Origin: Pedobacter sp. HDW13
Lineage (GTDB): Bacteria; Bacteroidota; Bacteroidia; Sphingobacteriales; Sphingobacteriaceae
Reading direction: 5' to 3'
NCBI RefSeq assembly: GCF_011303555.1
Contig: NZ_CP049868.1
Location: 1,798,001 to 1,862,000, forward strand
Length of the DNA: 64,000 bases
Part shown: positions 1 to 11,353 of the stretch, piece by piece
How positions within the stretch are numbered: the first letter of the stretch is position 1
Layout of the letters: each line of letters opens with the position of its first letter
The notes under the pieces: generated by a model
The model's input: only the letters and a program-made list of their open reading frames with translations
Database searches by the model: none
What the model was told of the DNA's origin: nothing
Translations under genes and position numbers: made by a program

Positions 1-441
1 TTTCCTTTTGCCATTAGCGCCTACTTCTTCAGTTTCCAGGTACGACGAATTTTCGATGTGCAATACCTTTCCTTTTCCGTCCAAAACTAAAAACACCGGA
101 AAACCGAAACGTTGCGGATAACCTAAATTAGCCAAAACACTTTCATTTTTATTTTCAGGGCTGTAGTTAACCAATACGGTTTCGAAGTTATCGTTGATAT
201 ATTTTTTCAAAGTAGCTGTACTATCAACCAAATTGTGGAAAGCAATACACCAGGTGCACCAGTTACCCCCAACCTGTAATAAAACATGTTTATTTTCTTT
301 AGCTGCCTTTGCAACAGCTGTTGCAATATCTGCTTTGGCATCGGCCTGAGGGTTATAAATGTGAACCCCTTCCTTTTTCACCTGACTAAAAGCTGCAGTA
401 GAAATCAATACAGCAGTTAATAAAATCACTATTTTTTTCAT
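1..441 (-). CDS. Secreted thioredoxin-fold protein, partial (C-terminus beyond left edge)
   Basis: The first 147 codons lie in the window and the frame runs off the left edge without a stop. Residues 1-20 (MKKIVILLTA to AAFSQ) form a signal peptide, so the protein should act in the periplasm. A thioredoxin fold follows, with the redox pair CTWC at Cys62 and Cys65 preceded by Trp61, and a strand FPVFLVLD at 114-121 with a proline where the family has its cis-Pro. This supports a thiol-disulfide reductase or a related thioredoxin-like protein, but the substrate cannot be told. The ATG at 441 is the natural start because it directly precedes the signal peptide. It is divergent from the TatD gene, with a 192-base gap. 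Confidence 0.85.
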   Translation of the reverse strand, partial: MKKIVILLTAVLISTAAFSQVKKEGVHIYNPQADAKADIATAVAKAAKENKHVLLQVGGNWCTWCIAFHNLVDSTATLKKYINDNFETVLVNYSPENKNESVLANLGYPQRFGFPVFLVLDGKGKVLHIENSSYLETEEVGANGKRK

Positions 442-576
442 CTTTTTTTGAATAATATTCAAAAGTAGTAAAGTCTAGTATTATAGTAGATTATTCGCAA
501 ATTCTTTACAGAGCGGAAACATTCATTAGTCATTAACAGATTTGTTTTTACCAAAAGGTTTAATCGATCCCACATT

Positions 577-613
577 TTCCATCATCCATCTTGCATTTCC
601 CATCTTCCATTTC
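577..613. repeat. Short-word repeat island (CCATC/TTCC words)
   Basis: Imperfect iterations of words like TTCCATC, CATCTTCC and ATTTCCC run through the gap upstream of the TatD gene. The words recur with variation and not with a fixed period, so this is neither a microsatellite nor a CRISPR array. It belongs to the same style of intergenic word repeat seen at 11255, 21558 and 27711. Confidence 0.4.
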
Positions 614-618
614 TATAT

Positions 619-626
619 TATCTTTG
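619..626 (+). promoter_or_regulatory. Possible -7 promoter box for the TatD-family gene
   Basis: TATCTTTG matches the Bacteroidota -7 consensus TAnnTTTG exactly. The nearest upstream TTG (591-593) is 25 bases away instead of about 20, so the -33 element is poor. The box ends only 7 bases before the ATG at 634, which would give an almost leaderless transcript. Confidence 0.3.
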
Positions 627-633
627 TAGTTCA

Positions 634-1290
634 ATGGATTTTTTAGACATACATAGCCACAAAACCGCTGAACAGCCAGGGGCTATCAGTATTCAAAGCT
701 TATCGTTAACCAGCGATATCTTTCTAGCCATGTCCAAAAAAAAGCCAATTTCAGTGGGTTTACATCCCTGGTATGCGCAGCTTGATGCTTTAGAAATGCA
801 AATGCGTTATTTAGATGTGTTGGCGAGGCAACCCAATGTAAAGCTCATTGGCGAATGTGGTTTAGATAAACTCAGGGGCGAAAATGTAAACAACCAGCTG
901 GTTATTTTAACCGAACAAATCAAACTGGCAGAAAAGCTTAACAAGCCATTAATATTGCACTGTGTAAAATGCTTTTCCGAGCTGATTGCGCTTAAAGACA
1001 GGCTTAAGGTTAAAGTTCCGATGATTATTCATGGTTTCAATAAAAAAGAATTGCTGGGCAAACAGCTGTTGGATAAAGGCTTCCTCCTTTCGTTTGGAAC
1101 GGCAATATTAAAAGCCGGCACAGGCGCAGCAAAACTGCTAACGGAAATAGATAACTTCTTTCTCGAAACCGATGATGCGAATATTCCGATCTCTGAAATT
1201 TACCAGGCCGCAGCCAATTTAAAAAAATGTACGGTTGATGAGCTTAAAGCTCGTATTTTTGCCAACTGGAAAAATTTGAATTTATTGTAA
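634..1290 (+). CDS. TatD-family metal-dependent hydrolase (DNase-like)
   Basis: This is a TIM-barrel amidohydrolase-superfamily enzyme of the TatD group, which are metal-dependent nucleases. Visible metal-site signatures are H7-S-H9, the GLHPW block near 42-46, GECGLD with Glu74, LHC with His109, IHGF with His133 and ETDD with Asp180. At 218 residues it is shorter than the roughly 260 of E. coli TatD but keeps every ligand, as is common in short Bacteroidota versions. There is no signal peptide, so it is cytoplasmic. It is followed within 75 bases by the TcdA-like gene. The family assignment is firm; the natural substrate is not shown by the sequence. Confidence 0.88.
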   Translation: MDFLDIHSHKTAEQPGAISIQSLSLTSDIFLAMSKKKPISVGLHPWYAQLDALEMQMRYLDVLARQPNVKLIGECGLDKLRGENVNNQLVILTEQIKLAEKLNKPLILHCVKCFSELIALKDRLKVKVPMIIHGFNKKELLGKQLLDKGFLLSFGTAILKAGTGAAKLLTEIDNFFLETDDANIPISEIYQAAANLKKCTVDELKARIFANWKNLNLL

Positions 1291-1365
1291 AATAACCAGG
1301 GAGGCCACAGAAAAATATCAATTCTGTATTAATGAGTGTCTCTTTGGTATAATAGAAAAATTATA

Positions 1366-2160
1366 ATGTCTGATGTAACCTGGCTTTCGCGCTCTGCCCT
1401 GCTTGTAGGAAATGATGGGATAGAAAAACTTCAAGCCAAACATGTTTTAGTAATTGGTTTAGGTGGTGTTGGCTCCTTCGCTGCAGAATTTATCTGCCGG
1501 TCGGGAGTTGGCGAAATGACTATTGTGGATGGTGATGTGGTAGATCCTACCAACAGGAACAGACAGCTGCCAGCTTTAGCCACCAACCATGGTGTAGGTA
1601 AGGCCGAAATTATGCGCGAGCGTTTACAGGCCATTAACCCTGAATTAAAACTGCATGTCGTTGATACTTTTCTTACCCCCGAGAAGTGCCGGGAAATTTT
1701 AGAAGGTAAATTCGATTACATTATGGATTGCATCGATAGTGTAATGCCCAAAATTACCTTACTATCTACGGCATTAGAGAAAAATATCCCGATTGTAAGT
1801 TCAATGGGTGCCGGCGGTAAAATGGATCCTACCAAATTAAGGATTACCATGCTTCCGGATACCTATCAATGTGTTTTTGCAAGCTATGTACGCAAAAGAT
1901 TAAATAAGCTGGCAAATGCAGAGAAAATCAAAACAGTTTTTTCAACGGAGCAGATGGATAAAAATTCGATGATCATGACCGATGGGAGCAACTTTAAACG
2001 TTCGGCCTATGGAACAGTTTCCTATCTGCCAGCTGCATTTGGCGGAGCCTGCGCTTCGGTAGTAATCCGCGACTTACTGGGCTTAAAAATCGAAATGGCC
2101 GAAAGACCAGCCAGAATCAGTCATAAAACACTTAACAAAAGGAAGAAAAAAAAAGCTTAA
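1366..2160 (+). CDS. tcdA: tRNA threonylcarbamoyladenosine dehydratase TcdA-like (ThiF/E1 fold)
   Basis: This ThiF/MoeB/E1-like ATP-using enzyme has the Rossmann motif GLGGVGSFAAE at residues 31-41, the acidic VDGDVVD around 54-60 and the NRNRQL segment that follows it in this family. TcdA cyclises t6A to ct6A at position 37 of ANN-decoding tRNAs. I use the ATG at 1366 (MSDVTWLSR), which aligns with TcdA N-termini. An upstream in-frame GTG at 1336 would add ten residues not typical of the family. Length is 264 residues, and the basic tail ends in a lysine run. Adenylation-type homologues (MoeB, ThiF) are the alternative, but the absence of Cys-X-X-Cys zinc pairs favours TcdA. Confidence 0.82.
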   Translation: MSDVTWLSRSALLVGNDGIEKLQAKHVLVIGLGGVGSFAAEFICRSGVGEMTIVDGDVVDPTNRNRQLPALATNHGVGKAEIMRERLQAINPELKLHVVDTFLTPEKCREILEGKFDYIMDCIDSVMPKITLLSTALEKNIPIVSSMGAGGKMDPTKLRITMLPDTYQCVFASYVRKRLNKLANAEKIKTVFSTEQMDKNSMIMTDGSNFKRSAYGTVSYLPAAFGGACASVVIRDLLGLKIEMAERPARISHKTLNKRKKKKA

Positions 2161-2238
2161 CGGAATAGAATTGTTGATATCATGATTTCGCGAAGATTTT
2201 AAATTGTTGTAAGTTTAAAATCCGAGAGCAATCATATT

Positions 2239-5200
2239 ATGCCCAAACCACTTAAAATTCTTCAGGCTTCTGCCGGTTCTGGTAAAACATTCAGTTTAAC
2301 AGCGCATTACCTTACACTACTATTTTCCGGTGAGAATAAATACCGCGAAATTTTAGCCGTTACTTTTACCAATAAGGCTACAGAGGAAATGAAAACCCGG
2401 ATACTGGAAGTCTTGCTGGGATTAGCAAAGGGCAATCCCGCAAAGAAAATAGACGATTACCGGCAGCTCATTTTACAGGCTTATCCCGAAATGAGCAGTC
2501 AGGAGCTGCAATTTAAAGCGGATAAAATCTACCGTAAAATCCTGCACGATTATAGCCGCTTTTCGGTTAGTACCATTGATGGCTTCGTGCAAAAAGTAAT
2601 CCGTGGTTTCGCTTTCGAACTAGGCCTTAATGCGGATTATAATTTAGAGATGAATTATGATAAAGTTAAAGATGACCTAGTTGCCAAACTAGATGAAGCT
2701 TTAGACCATAATAAACAACTTCTACAATGGATTATCGATCTGGCTATCGAACGCATTAGCGATAACAAAAGCTGGAATTATAAATTCGAACTATACAACC
2801 TGATCGGGGAAATTTTTTCAGAGCGTTTCCAGATTTTTGAAGATGCAGTAAGCGCTTTGGGCTTAGAGAATATCGACGAGCTTTTCAAAAAATATATCAG
2901 CATAACTAAAGCCGAGATTAAAAATTTCGAAGATGAAATTATCCGTATTGCGACCGATGCACACGAAGCTATGGGCGTTACAGGCGTCGAAAATGAACAC
3001 TTCAAAGGAAAATCCCGCAGTGCACTAGCCAAAATAATACTCGTTGCCCGTGGCGATTTTTCTAAAATAGAACCACTTTTCAACCTGATTGATGAACCGG
3101 ATGAGTGGTTTCAAAAAAATGCAAATTTTCCTGAGGCCTACGAAATTGTAAATCCCCTTCTAAAACAACTTAAAACTCATTATTTAGCACATTTACCTAA
3201 TTATAGCCTGGCTATAGCTTTTAACAAAAACCTATATTATTTAAGGTTAATGCAGGAAATTGCAGTGCTTTTGAAAGAATACCGTGCAGAAAACGATAAC
3301 CTGCTTATTAGTGATGCACAGAAATTAATTTCTGGCATTACCGAAGATGCAGGCGATAACCCTTCGTTTATCTGGGAAAAAGTGGGCAACAGGTATCGCA
3401 ATTTCTTGTTCGATGAATTTCAGGATACTTCAACCAGTCAGTGGGGAAGTTTTAAATCACTCCTCACCAACGCCATGGCCACGCCAAGCGAAACGCTGAT
3501 CGACCACCTGATTGTAGGCGATACCAAACAATCTATTTATCGCTGGCGCAATGGCGATTGGAATATCCTGCACCAACACGCTAGACGCGATGTAGGTCCA
3601 GAAAATGTAATGGAAGACAGTCTGGCTGAAAATTACAGGAGCGCTGAAAACATCATCACTTTCAACAATTTTCTTTACAAGTCTATTCCCCTTGTGCTTC
3701 AAAATGAATTAAATCAAAACCTGCTTACCAAACCCAAGAGCATTTCTTCGTGGTGGGAAGCAGAACACTATACCCAGATTATAACCGATATTTACAGTAC
3801 TTCAACCCAAAACTTTGCAACAAACACCCCGAAAGGTGGCACTATTAAAATTAAAAAATTTGGGAAAGAACATGCCCCAACGAGGCTCGTTTCACCGAAA
3901 CTACTTTCAGGGATATTGCCCTGGGTGATATTATCAGCGAAATCAAAGTACTCCAGGAGCATAACTATGCCTTAAAAGATATCGCCATTTTGGTCCGTTC
4001 CAATAGCGAAGCCATGCTCACCGTTAGAAAATTAATGGAGCATAAATTACCCGTATTATCTGGTGATGCATTATTAATATCGAACAATTCGGCCATACAA
4101 CTTATTATTAATACGCTAAAGGTGCTTATTGGCCTCGAATCTCAAACAGCCCTGTACAAAGCCAATTGCATTGCCCTTTATCGCTCTTTACAAGAAAAAG
4201 AAGTAAACGCCAACGATTACCTTAACCTTACTAACCGGCCGTTAAATAGCCTTAACGAAGTTTTGCCTTCTGCCCTTTGCGAAAACTGGCAGAGTTGGTT
4301 ACAGCTACCATTGCCAGAACTCGTTGAAATATTAATTGAAAGCTATGGTTTAAAAAACCTAACAGCAAACTTACCCTATTTACTCGCCTTTAGAGATTTA
4401 ACCGCATCGGCAGGCAAACTGGGCGAAAAAGGAATTATTGCCTTTTTAACCTGGTGGGAAGAAGATGGCATTAAAAAGTCTTTACCATCTCCAGAAGGTG
4501 CAGATGCGATCCAAATCATTACCATCCACAAATCGAAAGGGCTTGCATTTAGGGCTGTCTTTGTTCCTTTTTGCAACTGGGAAATCAAAGGTAAGGCAAA
4601 TGGGACTTTCTGGGTTTCATCAGATGACACTGTTTATAAAGAGTTGCGTGGCATTCCGCTAAAATACAATGAAGCCCTGGCCGATTCGGCAATTGCTAAA
4701 GCTTACTACGAAGAACTGCTCTACAATAACATGGATGCGCTGAATATGCTTTATGTGGCAACCACACGCTCAAAAGATTACCTTTATATCGCTACCATGG
4801 CTAAAAAGGAACTTAAACTATCAAACATGGGCGACGTAATAAACCTTACTTTCGAAAATGAATTTGATGAAAACGGGGTGTACGAAATTGTAGATTTTGT
4901 TTCAGCAGAAAGTAAAAATGAAGAAGCAAACTTTATTGACCTGAAAAGCTATCCAACCACTACACGCTTATCAGAATTATATATCCCATCCGAAGACAAA
5001 CACCTCAGGCACCTGGTTAATATTGAAAAATCGGGAAGAAAAGGATCCCTGCTCCACGATATTTTAGCCAATGCCAGTACCCCAAAAGAGGTTGAGGCTT
5101 ATATTACCAATTTGATTTTAGATGGGATTGTACAGGAAGATGAAAAGCCAAACCTGATTTCGAGAGCTTTAGAAGTGCTGGAAAACGTTGATTTAAAAGT

Positions 5201-5453
5201 GGTTTTAAGCAAAGCTACCGGTAGCATTACCGAAAAAAACATTATCGATGCAAAAGGTAAACTTCACCGCCCCGACCGTATTTTGTTCAACAATGATGAG
5301 GTAATTATCCTCGACTATAAGTTTACATTGGAAGAAAGCGACAAACACATCGAGCAGGTAAACAATTACAGTACTTTACTTGCAGAGATGGGGTATGAAA
5401 ATATTAAAACTTATTTATTTTATGCCGTAAAGGGTAAGTTGAAACTGGTATAA
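2239..5453 (+). pseudogene. AddA/RecB-like UvrD helicase with PD-(D/E)XK nuclease, single-base frameshift
   Basis: The two halves of one gene are 2239-3975 and a continuation in another frame to 5453. The N-terminal half has Walker A (SAGSGKT, 11-17), FTNKATEEM (motif Ia), FDEFQDTS (motif II), VGDTKQSIYRW (motif III) and AENYRS (motif IV). The second half has TIHKSKGL (motif V), LYVATTRSKDYLY (motif VI) and a C-terminal nuclease core with RPDRILF and VIILDYKF. Adding one C to the run at 3875-3878 restores a smooth 1071-residue protein reading HAPNEARF across the junction. The product would be the helicase-nuclease subunit of a double-strand-break resection complex, with the AddB-like gene at 8396 as partner. 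The single-base loss could be real or a sequencing error; I favour error (see findings). Confidence 0.83.
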
Positions 5454-5540
5454 TCTGGGTTTTTAAAAATTAAGGCTTATGGAAAATTGGTAAAACATTC
5501 ATCTTAAAATCAAAAAACTACTTTAATAATTAACCTCTCA

Positions 5541-8371
5541 TTGAAAACTTTTCTACTCTCGCTCTCCATGACATTACTGATTTATGGTATGCAAGCTCGC
5601 GCGCAAACAAACTGCAACATCCATGGTATTATTGCTGATTCTTTGAAAAAAGTGCTTAGTAACACTACAATTAAACTCTATTTTGGCAAAGACTCATTAA
5701 ATACCACTACAAATGATAAAGGATACTTTTCTTTTTCAAATATCAAAGCAAAGGAAGTGACCTTAAAAGTTAGTAGTATAGGATTTAAAACGTATTTGGC
5801 AAAATATAGCATCAAGTCTGACATGCAGGAAATAGACCTGGGGACAATTGTTTTGAAAGCTGGAGAAATTTCATTGGCCGATGTTACCATTAAAGCAAAA
5901 CCTGTTGCCATAAGGTACAAACAAGATACAGTTGAATACGACGCGAATGCTTTTCACGTGCAAGACGAAGATAGGGTGACCGATCTATTAAAGCAGTTAC
6001 CGGGCGTAGAAGTAGATGAAAACGAAAACGTTACTGCGATGGGAAAAAGCATGACAAAACTCCGGGTTAACGGAAAGGATTTTTTCACAAATAATGTTAA
6101 AGATTTTATATCCAAACTGCCTGCAGGCATTGTTGCAAAAATACAGGTAATAGACGATTTCGGTGATCAGGCAAACTTTACCGGCATCAAAATTGGGGAA
6201 TCGCAGAAAATGTTAAACATTGTTACCAAGCCCGGTATGGATAACGGACAGTTTGGAGGTCTATCCATTAATGGCGGTACAAATAAACAAATTGGCGGCA
6301 ATGGGAACGTTAACTTATGGAATGGCGAAAAGCAATCGAGTGGAGGCCTGGGTTACAACATAGCAGATAATGGAGCCGGGCTTTATCAAAATAGAACTTT
6401 CGGAATAAACCACAACAATAAAATCGGTAAAAATGCAAGCTTTGGCCTTAACTATAATTACAACGGAGGGATCAACAATTCTAAAACCCTTCAAGCAGTA
6501 GAAACAGTTAATACTTTAGGAAAATTGAATAGCCAGCTCGAAAATGACAATTATTCGGCAAATAACGGCCATGGTTTGGGGGAAGTTTTAATCAAACTAC
6601 CAAGAAAATATATTTATCAAGTTCTTTTAATTTCAATTATAATAACACCAACTCTCGTAACAGTTCATTAAATCATCAAACAGGTTTTAGCAAACAAGAT
6701 TTTAAAAACTACACCAATAACAGCAACAAAACTCCGTCATTACGCGCCAGTTTAAATTTTTCTAAAAAGCTAAAAAAAAATACTTTATCAGGAAGTTTTT
6801 CATTTTCAACTTCATCAACCGGATCTGATCAGGATATCATAACCAATACTTTATATTATGATGCAAATGGTAAGTTAGAGAAAGACTCCTTACTTAACAG
6901 AAGTGTTTATAACAACAATAACCATAAACAATTTGGTGTTGGATTGAGTTACGGATTCATACTTAAAAGAGATTCATTAACTACAAAAAGTATTTCCTTA
7001 AATTATAATGGATCAGTAAATATAAACCAGAGCGATCTTCAAACTTATGTACTAAATCAAACAACTTTTACTTCATCAAAGGTCGATTCATTAAGTGTAT
7101 TTACACAGAATTCGACTATCAACCAGTCATTAAATCTTTCCTATTACCAATCAGGAAAAAAAAGCAGAATAACCGGAGGATTAAATATCAGGCCTAACCT
7201 GGTTCGGAATAATTATCCGGAATTAAATAGTACCTATAGCAACACCTACATTAATTTTTCACCAACGTTTAACTACTCCAGAAACATAACGCAATCCAAA
7301 ACAATATCGGTTAATTACAGTGGCCAGAATAGCAACCCGTCTATTTTGCAGATGCAACCAGTTCGAAATACACAAAACCTACAAAATATTGTAATTGGAA
7401 ACCCTAATCTAAAATCAACTTTCAACCATTCCGTTTCATCTAATTTTAATTACTTTGGAAAAAAATCAAATATTTCCTTTCAAAGTGGCTTCAGTATTAG
7501 TACCAGCAATAACGAAATTGTAAATAATATCATCATCATTCCGGATACACTTGGGGCATTTAAGCAAGAAACTCGTTTTGAAAATGTAAATGGCAATTAT
7601 AACGCAAACTTTAACTACAATTTAAACATTCCTTTTAAATCCCGTAAGTACACCATCAGTTTAAACGGAACAGCTGGCAATTCCAGAAAAACGGCCATAA
7701 TTAACAACGATAAAACTTTTAATAAGGGCTTTAATTTTTCACAAAACATTTCGGGCGCTTTTACAATTAAAAAGTTTACCGTAAATATGAGCATGGGATA
7801 TTCAATGAGCACTAATAATGATAATATGTTTGGGCAATTTTCGTCCTATGGCCAAACACCTTATAATCTTTTGCTCAATACCGGCCAATCTTTCTTTAGA
7901 ACCAAGAGTTTCAGCAGTAATTTTTCTACATCACTTAGATTAAGTGGTTTAAGGCTAAGTTTTAACGGAAATTATAACAGGAGTAAGAATGACAATAACA
8001 ATACGCCACTAAATGTAAATACCAAAGTACAATCGCTTAATTTAGGGGCTTCGGGAAATGTAACGATATTTAAATCATACAATTTCAATATCAATGCAAA
8101 TAAACGAATTACCAAAGGATATAGTTTAACTAATATTAATCCATTAATGATTAATATTGAGGCTGGAAAATCCTTCTTAAAAAACAGAGCGCTAAACTGC
8201 AGCATAAGTGTTAATGATTTGCTCAATGAAGGAAATAATGTATCGCAAAGAGTTATGGGGAATTCCATTATAGAGAGTAGAAGCAATCAGGTTATGCGGG
8301 TTGTTACTTTTGGAATGAGTTATAATATATCCACTTTTGGCGACAAATCGTTTAGATTAAGGAAAGAATAA
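5541..8371 (+). pseudogene. Outer-membrane beta-barrel protein with regulatory-like N-domain, single-base frameshift
   Basis: A TTG at 5541 starts a signal peptide (MKTFLLSLS to ARAQ), and the next ATG (5568) would cut into it. Residues 23-110 resemble the carboxypeptidase-regulatory-like Ig domain. A TonB-plug-like segment follows, with LKQLPGVEVDENENV and LRVNGKDFFTNN, then a long Asn/Ser-rich barrel ending in a FGMSYNIS-type strand. The frame breaks at the G run 6578-6582. One extra G joins 5541-6582 to the frame ending at 8371 and gives 943 residues (junction GHGLGGSFNQT). The family is the outer-membrane beta-barrel type common in Bacteroidota and related to TonB-dependent receptors; the ligand is unknown. 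It sits between the two nuclease genes on the same strand, 24 bases before the next. Confidence 0.8.
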
Positions 8372-8395
8372 GTAACTATCAAAAATAATTTAAAG

Positions 8396-11251
8396 ATGAT
8401 CTCATTTCTACAGGAAGTTGCCGAAGATCTAATTGAAAAATTTGGAGCCAACCTCCAGCATTGCGCCATTGTTTTTAACAATAAGCGCCCAGCTGCTTAT
8501 ATGCAGAAATACCTGTCCGATATAATTAAAAAGCCTTTTTTTAGCCCTTATTTTTATACCATACAAGAGTTTTTTGCAGCAGCCACCAATTATAAAATTG
8601 CCGATTTTTACCTGCAGTTTTTCACCCTGCATAAAATTTACAACCAGCTTTTAGCTGAAGAAAAACTCGAACCAATTTCGAGCCATAAGTTTTTTCCACT
8701 GGCTAAGATTATCTTGAGCGATTTTACCCAAATAGACAACGACTTAGTTGATGCTGAAAAACTATACCGTGACCTGGAAGATATTTCAGTAATCAATAAA
8801 GATTTCGATTATTTAAGCCCCGAACAATACGAGTTTTTAGCACAATTCTGGACCTCTTACTCAGAAGGGAAACATAAAAAGCAGCAGGAGCTCTTCATTA
8901 AAATGTGGCGCAGAATGCCAAAACTTTACCATAAGTTTCACGCCGCCCTTAAAGTACAGGATTATTTAACCAATGGCTATGTATACCGCCATCTAGCAGA
9001 GGAAATGAGTCTGCAAGAGAATTTACCAGTAGATTTCGAAAAAGGAAAGATCATTTTGGTAGGCTTTAACGCGTTAACCAGGGCCGAAGCCAAAATATTT
9101 ATGCAGTTGCAAGAAGCAGATAAGGCACTTTTCTATTTTGATGCAGACGAATATTACCTAAACGATCCATTGCAGGAAGCAGGCCTGTTTTTACGTAAAA
9201 ACCTCAATCAGCTGGGTTTAAAAAATGTGTTTGAGTACAGTACCAGCCTGATGAAAACCGAATCTCATCAGGTTAACGTTTTTAAGGTTCAGGGGCAATC
9301 TGCGCAGGCAAAAATATTAAACAACATTCTGGCCGACGATTATTCTGACCCCAATGAGGTTGGCTCAACTGTTGTAGTACTAGCCGATGAAAGCCTGCTG
9401 ATGCCTGCTCTGCAAACCATCCCGACCAGTTACAACAAAAAAACCATCGACTTAAATGTAACCATGGGTTTTGCCCTGGCCACCTCGAGCATATTCGGAT
9501 TGGCCGACTTGTGGTTTTCCAGTCAGCTGGAAATTATACAAAATGGCAAAGTGAGTTATAAAAATGTGGAAGCCTTTTTAACGCATCCGCTAACAGCTTT
9601 AAGTCAGAAAATGCGCGATAAAATCCTGACGGCACTATTAACTGAAAATGAGGTTGAAATCCAGCATGAACGTTTATTGCGTCAAAGCGGTTTGTTCGAA
9701 GTTTTTTATAAAAAAATCGACAGTCCAAAAAGTGTGGTGCCGTATTTGCTGGCTGTGTTCGATTTTATTTTAACCCGCTTATCGAACGCCAAAACACTAA
9801 AGAAAATAGATGCCGAACTGTTTGTTAAAACCATACAGGAGCTTAACCGCCTGCACGACACCTTTGGGAAGCATATTGGCGAAGAAGATGTAACCTTTGT
9901 AATCTACCTGGTGCAAAAATCGCTGCAGGCTATAGCCGTTCCTCTTTCCGGCGATCCTTTGAACGGCATCCAGCTGATGGGTTTACTGGAAACCCGCAAC
10001 CTGAATTTCGATAAGGTGGTGATTTTAGGTTTTAACGAAGGAATTATCCCTAAATCATCAATTGGTAACAGTTTTATTCCCGATAGCATCCGCCGGGTAT
10101 ATGGCCTGCCCGTACTCGAAAACCTTGATGCAATTTCATCCTATATGGTTTATCGGCTAATGCAGCGTGCAAAGAATATCAACTTTGTGTATAACAGCCT
10201 CACCGACGAATCTACATCAGGCGAAGCCAGCAGGATTTTAAAGCAGCTGGAATACGAAAGCGGTTTCAGTTTTGCTTATCATGAGCTTAATTTAGAGGTA
10301 AAAACCAAAGCCTTTAAAGAAGTAAAAATCGAAAAAACCAATAATGTTTTTATCCAGCAAACGCTGCAAAAATACCTCAATAAACAAAAAGTACTTTCGC
10401 CATCTGCACTAACGCAATACATTTCGAACCCGATAGATTTCTTTTTCAATTACATTGCAGGCATTAAAGAGCCCAAAGAAGTTAGTGCAGTGGTTGAAGC
10501 AAACGAAATTGGTTCGATATTGCACAAGGTGATGGAATATTTCTACGAAGACTTAAGAAAAGCAGAAATCTCAGCAGAAAAGATTAAGGAAAAAAGGAAG
10601 CAGATCCCCGCTTTAACCCAAAAAGCTTTTAATGCGGTTATGTTCAACCATCCCGACAAGGTAATGGAGTACAAAGGCATGCAAAAGGTAATTTTATCTA
10701 TTGTTGAAGCCTATGTACACATCATTTTAAATCAGGATGAAAATCAGGCTCCCTTTAACATAATCAGTTTGGAGCAAAAGGTTGAGGCCGAAATTAGCTT
10801 TCCTTTAAAAAATCAGGAAGCGAGTATTAAAATTTTTGGTTTTATAGACCGTGTTGATGTAAAGGATGGCATAACCAGAATTGTAGATTATAAAACCGGA
10901 AGCGATAAACTTACTTTTAAAGATGTTGCTGAACTCTTCAATTCAGATGGAAAAAACATCAATAAGGCGCTGGTGCAAACCTTGCTTTACACTTACGCCT
11001 ACGAACAATTTTCGGGTAAAACCGGTGTAGAGCCGAATCTTTATGTGGTTAAAACCATGGCGGTAGATGGGGTTTGGTTTAAATCGGGCAGACAAAGCCT
11101 TTCTGGTGAATACCTCGATGAAATAAAACCGGAATTCCTTGCAGAGCTCAGAAAAAAACTGACCGAACTTTTTGAGGCACCTTATTTTGTAGCCAGCGCC
11201 GTTGAGGATAATTACAAATACTCTATTTATAAAACTTTGTTTGGAAAATAG
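8396..11251 (+). CDS. AddB-like PD-(D/E)XK nuclease subunit
   Basis: This 951-residue protein resembles the inactivated-helicase/nuclease partner (AddB/RexB-like) of recombination complexes. The C-terminal third holds the RecB-type nuclease: LSPSALTQYISNPIDFFF, then EIGSILHKVMEYF (the conserved His), FGFIDRVD and RIVDYKTG, which supply the catalytic Asp and Lys. The middle carries the RNLNFDKVVILGFNEG block typical of AddB, which follows the degenerate helicase part. It lies downstream of the AddA-like helicase on the same strand, separated from it by the barrel gene. Start at ATG 8396 is supported by a hydrophobic N-terminus without a signal. The symbol is left empty because AddB families in this phylum are divergent. 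Confidence 0.82.
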   Translation: MISFLQEVAEDLIEKFGANLQHCAIVFNNKRPAAYMQKYLSDIIKKPFFSPYFYTIQEFFAAATNYKIADFYLQFFTLHKIYNQLLAEEKLEPISSHKFFPLAKIILSDFTQIDNDLVDAEKLYRDLEDISVINKDFDYLSPEQYEFLAQFWTSYSEGKHKKQQELFIKMWRRMPKLYHKFHAALKVQDYLTNGYVYRHLAEEMSLQENLPVDFEKGKIILVGFNALTRAEAKIFMQLQEADKALFYFDADEYYLNDPLQEAGLFLRKNLNQLGLKNVFEYSTSLMKTESHQVNVFKVQGQSAQAKILNNILADDYSDPNEVGSTVVVLADESLLMPALQTIPTSYNKKTIDLNVTMGFALATSSIFGLADLWFSSQLEIIQNGKVSYKNVEAFLTHPLTALSQKMRDKILTALLTENEVEIQHERLLRQSGLFEVFYKKIDSPKSVVPYLLAVFDFILTRLSNAKTLKKIDAELFVKTIQELNRLHDTFGKHIGEEDVTFVIYLVQKSLQAIAVPLSGDPLNGIQLMGLLETRNLNFDKVVILGFNEGIIPKSSIGNSFIPDSIRRVYGLPVLENLDAISSYMVYRLMQRAKNINFVYNSLTDESTSGEASRILKQLEYESGFSFAYHELNLEVKTKAFKEVKIEKTNNVFIQQTLQKYLNKQKVLSPSALTQYISNPIDFFFNYIAGIKEPKEVSAVVEANEIGSILHKVMEYFYEDLRKAEISAEKIKEKRKQIPALTQKAFNAVMFNHPDKVMEYKGMQKVILSIVEAYVHIILNQDENQAPFNIISLEQKVEAEISFPLKNQEASIKIFGFIDRVDVKDGITRIVDYKTGSDKLTFKDVAELFNSDGKNINKALVQTLLYTYAYEQFSGKTGVEPNLYVVKTMAVDGVWFKSGRQSLSGEYLDEIKPEFLAELRKKLTELFEAPYFVASAVEDNYKYSIYKTLFGK

Positions 11252-11254
11252 TTT

Positions 11255-11338
11255 TTAACCACAAAGCAGAAAATGAAAAATCGCAAAGAACACTAAGTCT
11301 TGTACTTTGCGAAAAAACTTTGCGCACTTTGCGGTTAA
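11255..11338. repeat. Palindromic short-word repeat (CGCAAAG words)
   Basis: The outer arms TTAACCACAAAG (11255-11266) and CTTTGCGGTTAA (11327-11338) match 11 of 12 when inverted. Inside, CGCAAAG-type words point one way in the left half and the other way in the right half. It starts directly after the AddB-like stop codon and could act as an RNA hairpin. It is one of several word-repeat islands in the window. Confidence 0.55.
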
Positions 11339-11353
11339 TCCTTAAATTTAAAA

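Noticed and set aside
577..613. CRISPR array
   Set aside because: The words vary, are not separated by equal-length spacers, and no cas gene lies near this or the other word-repeat islands.
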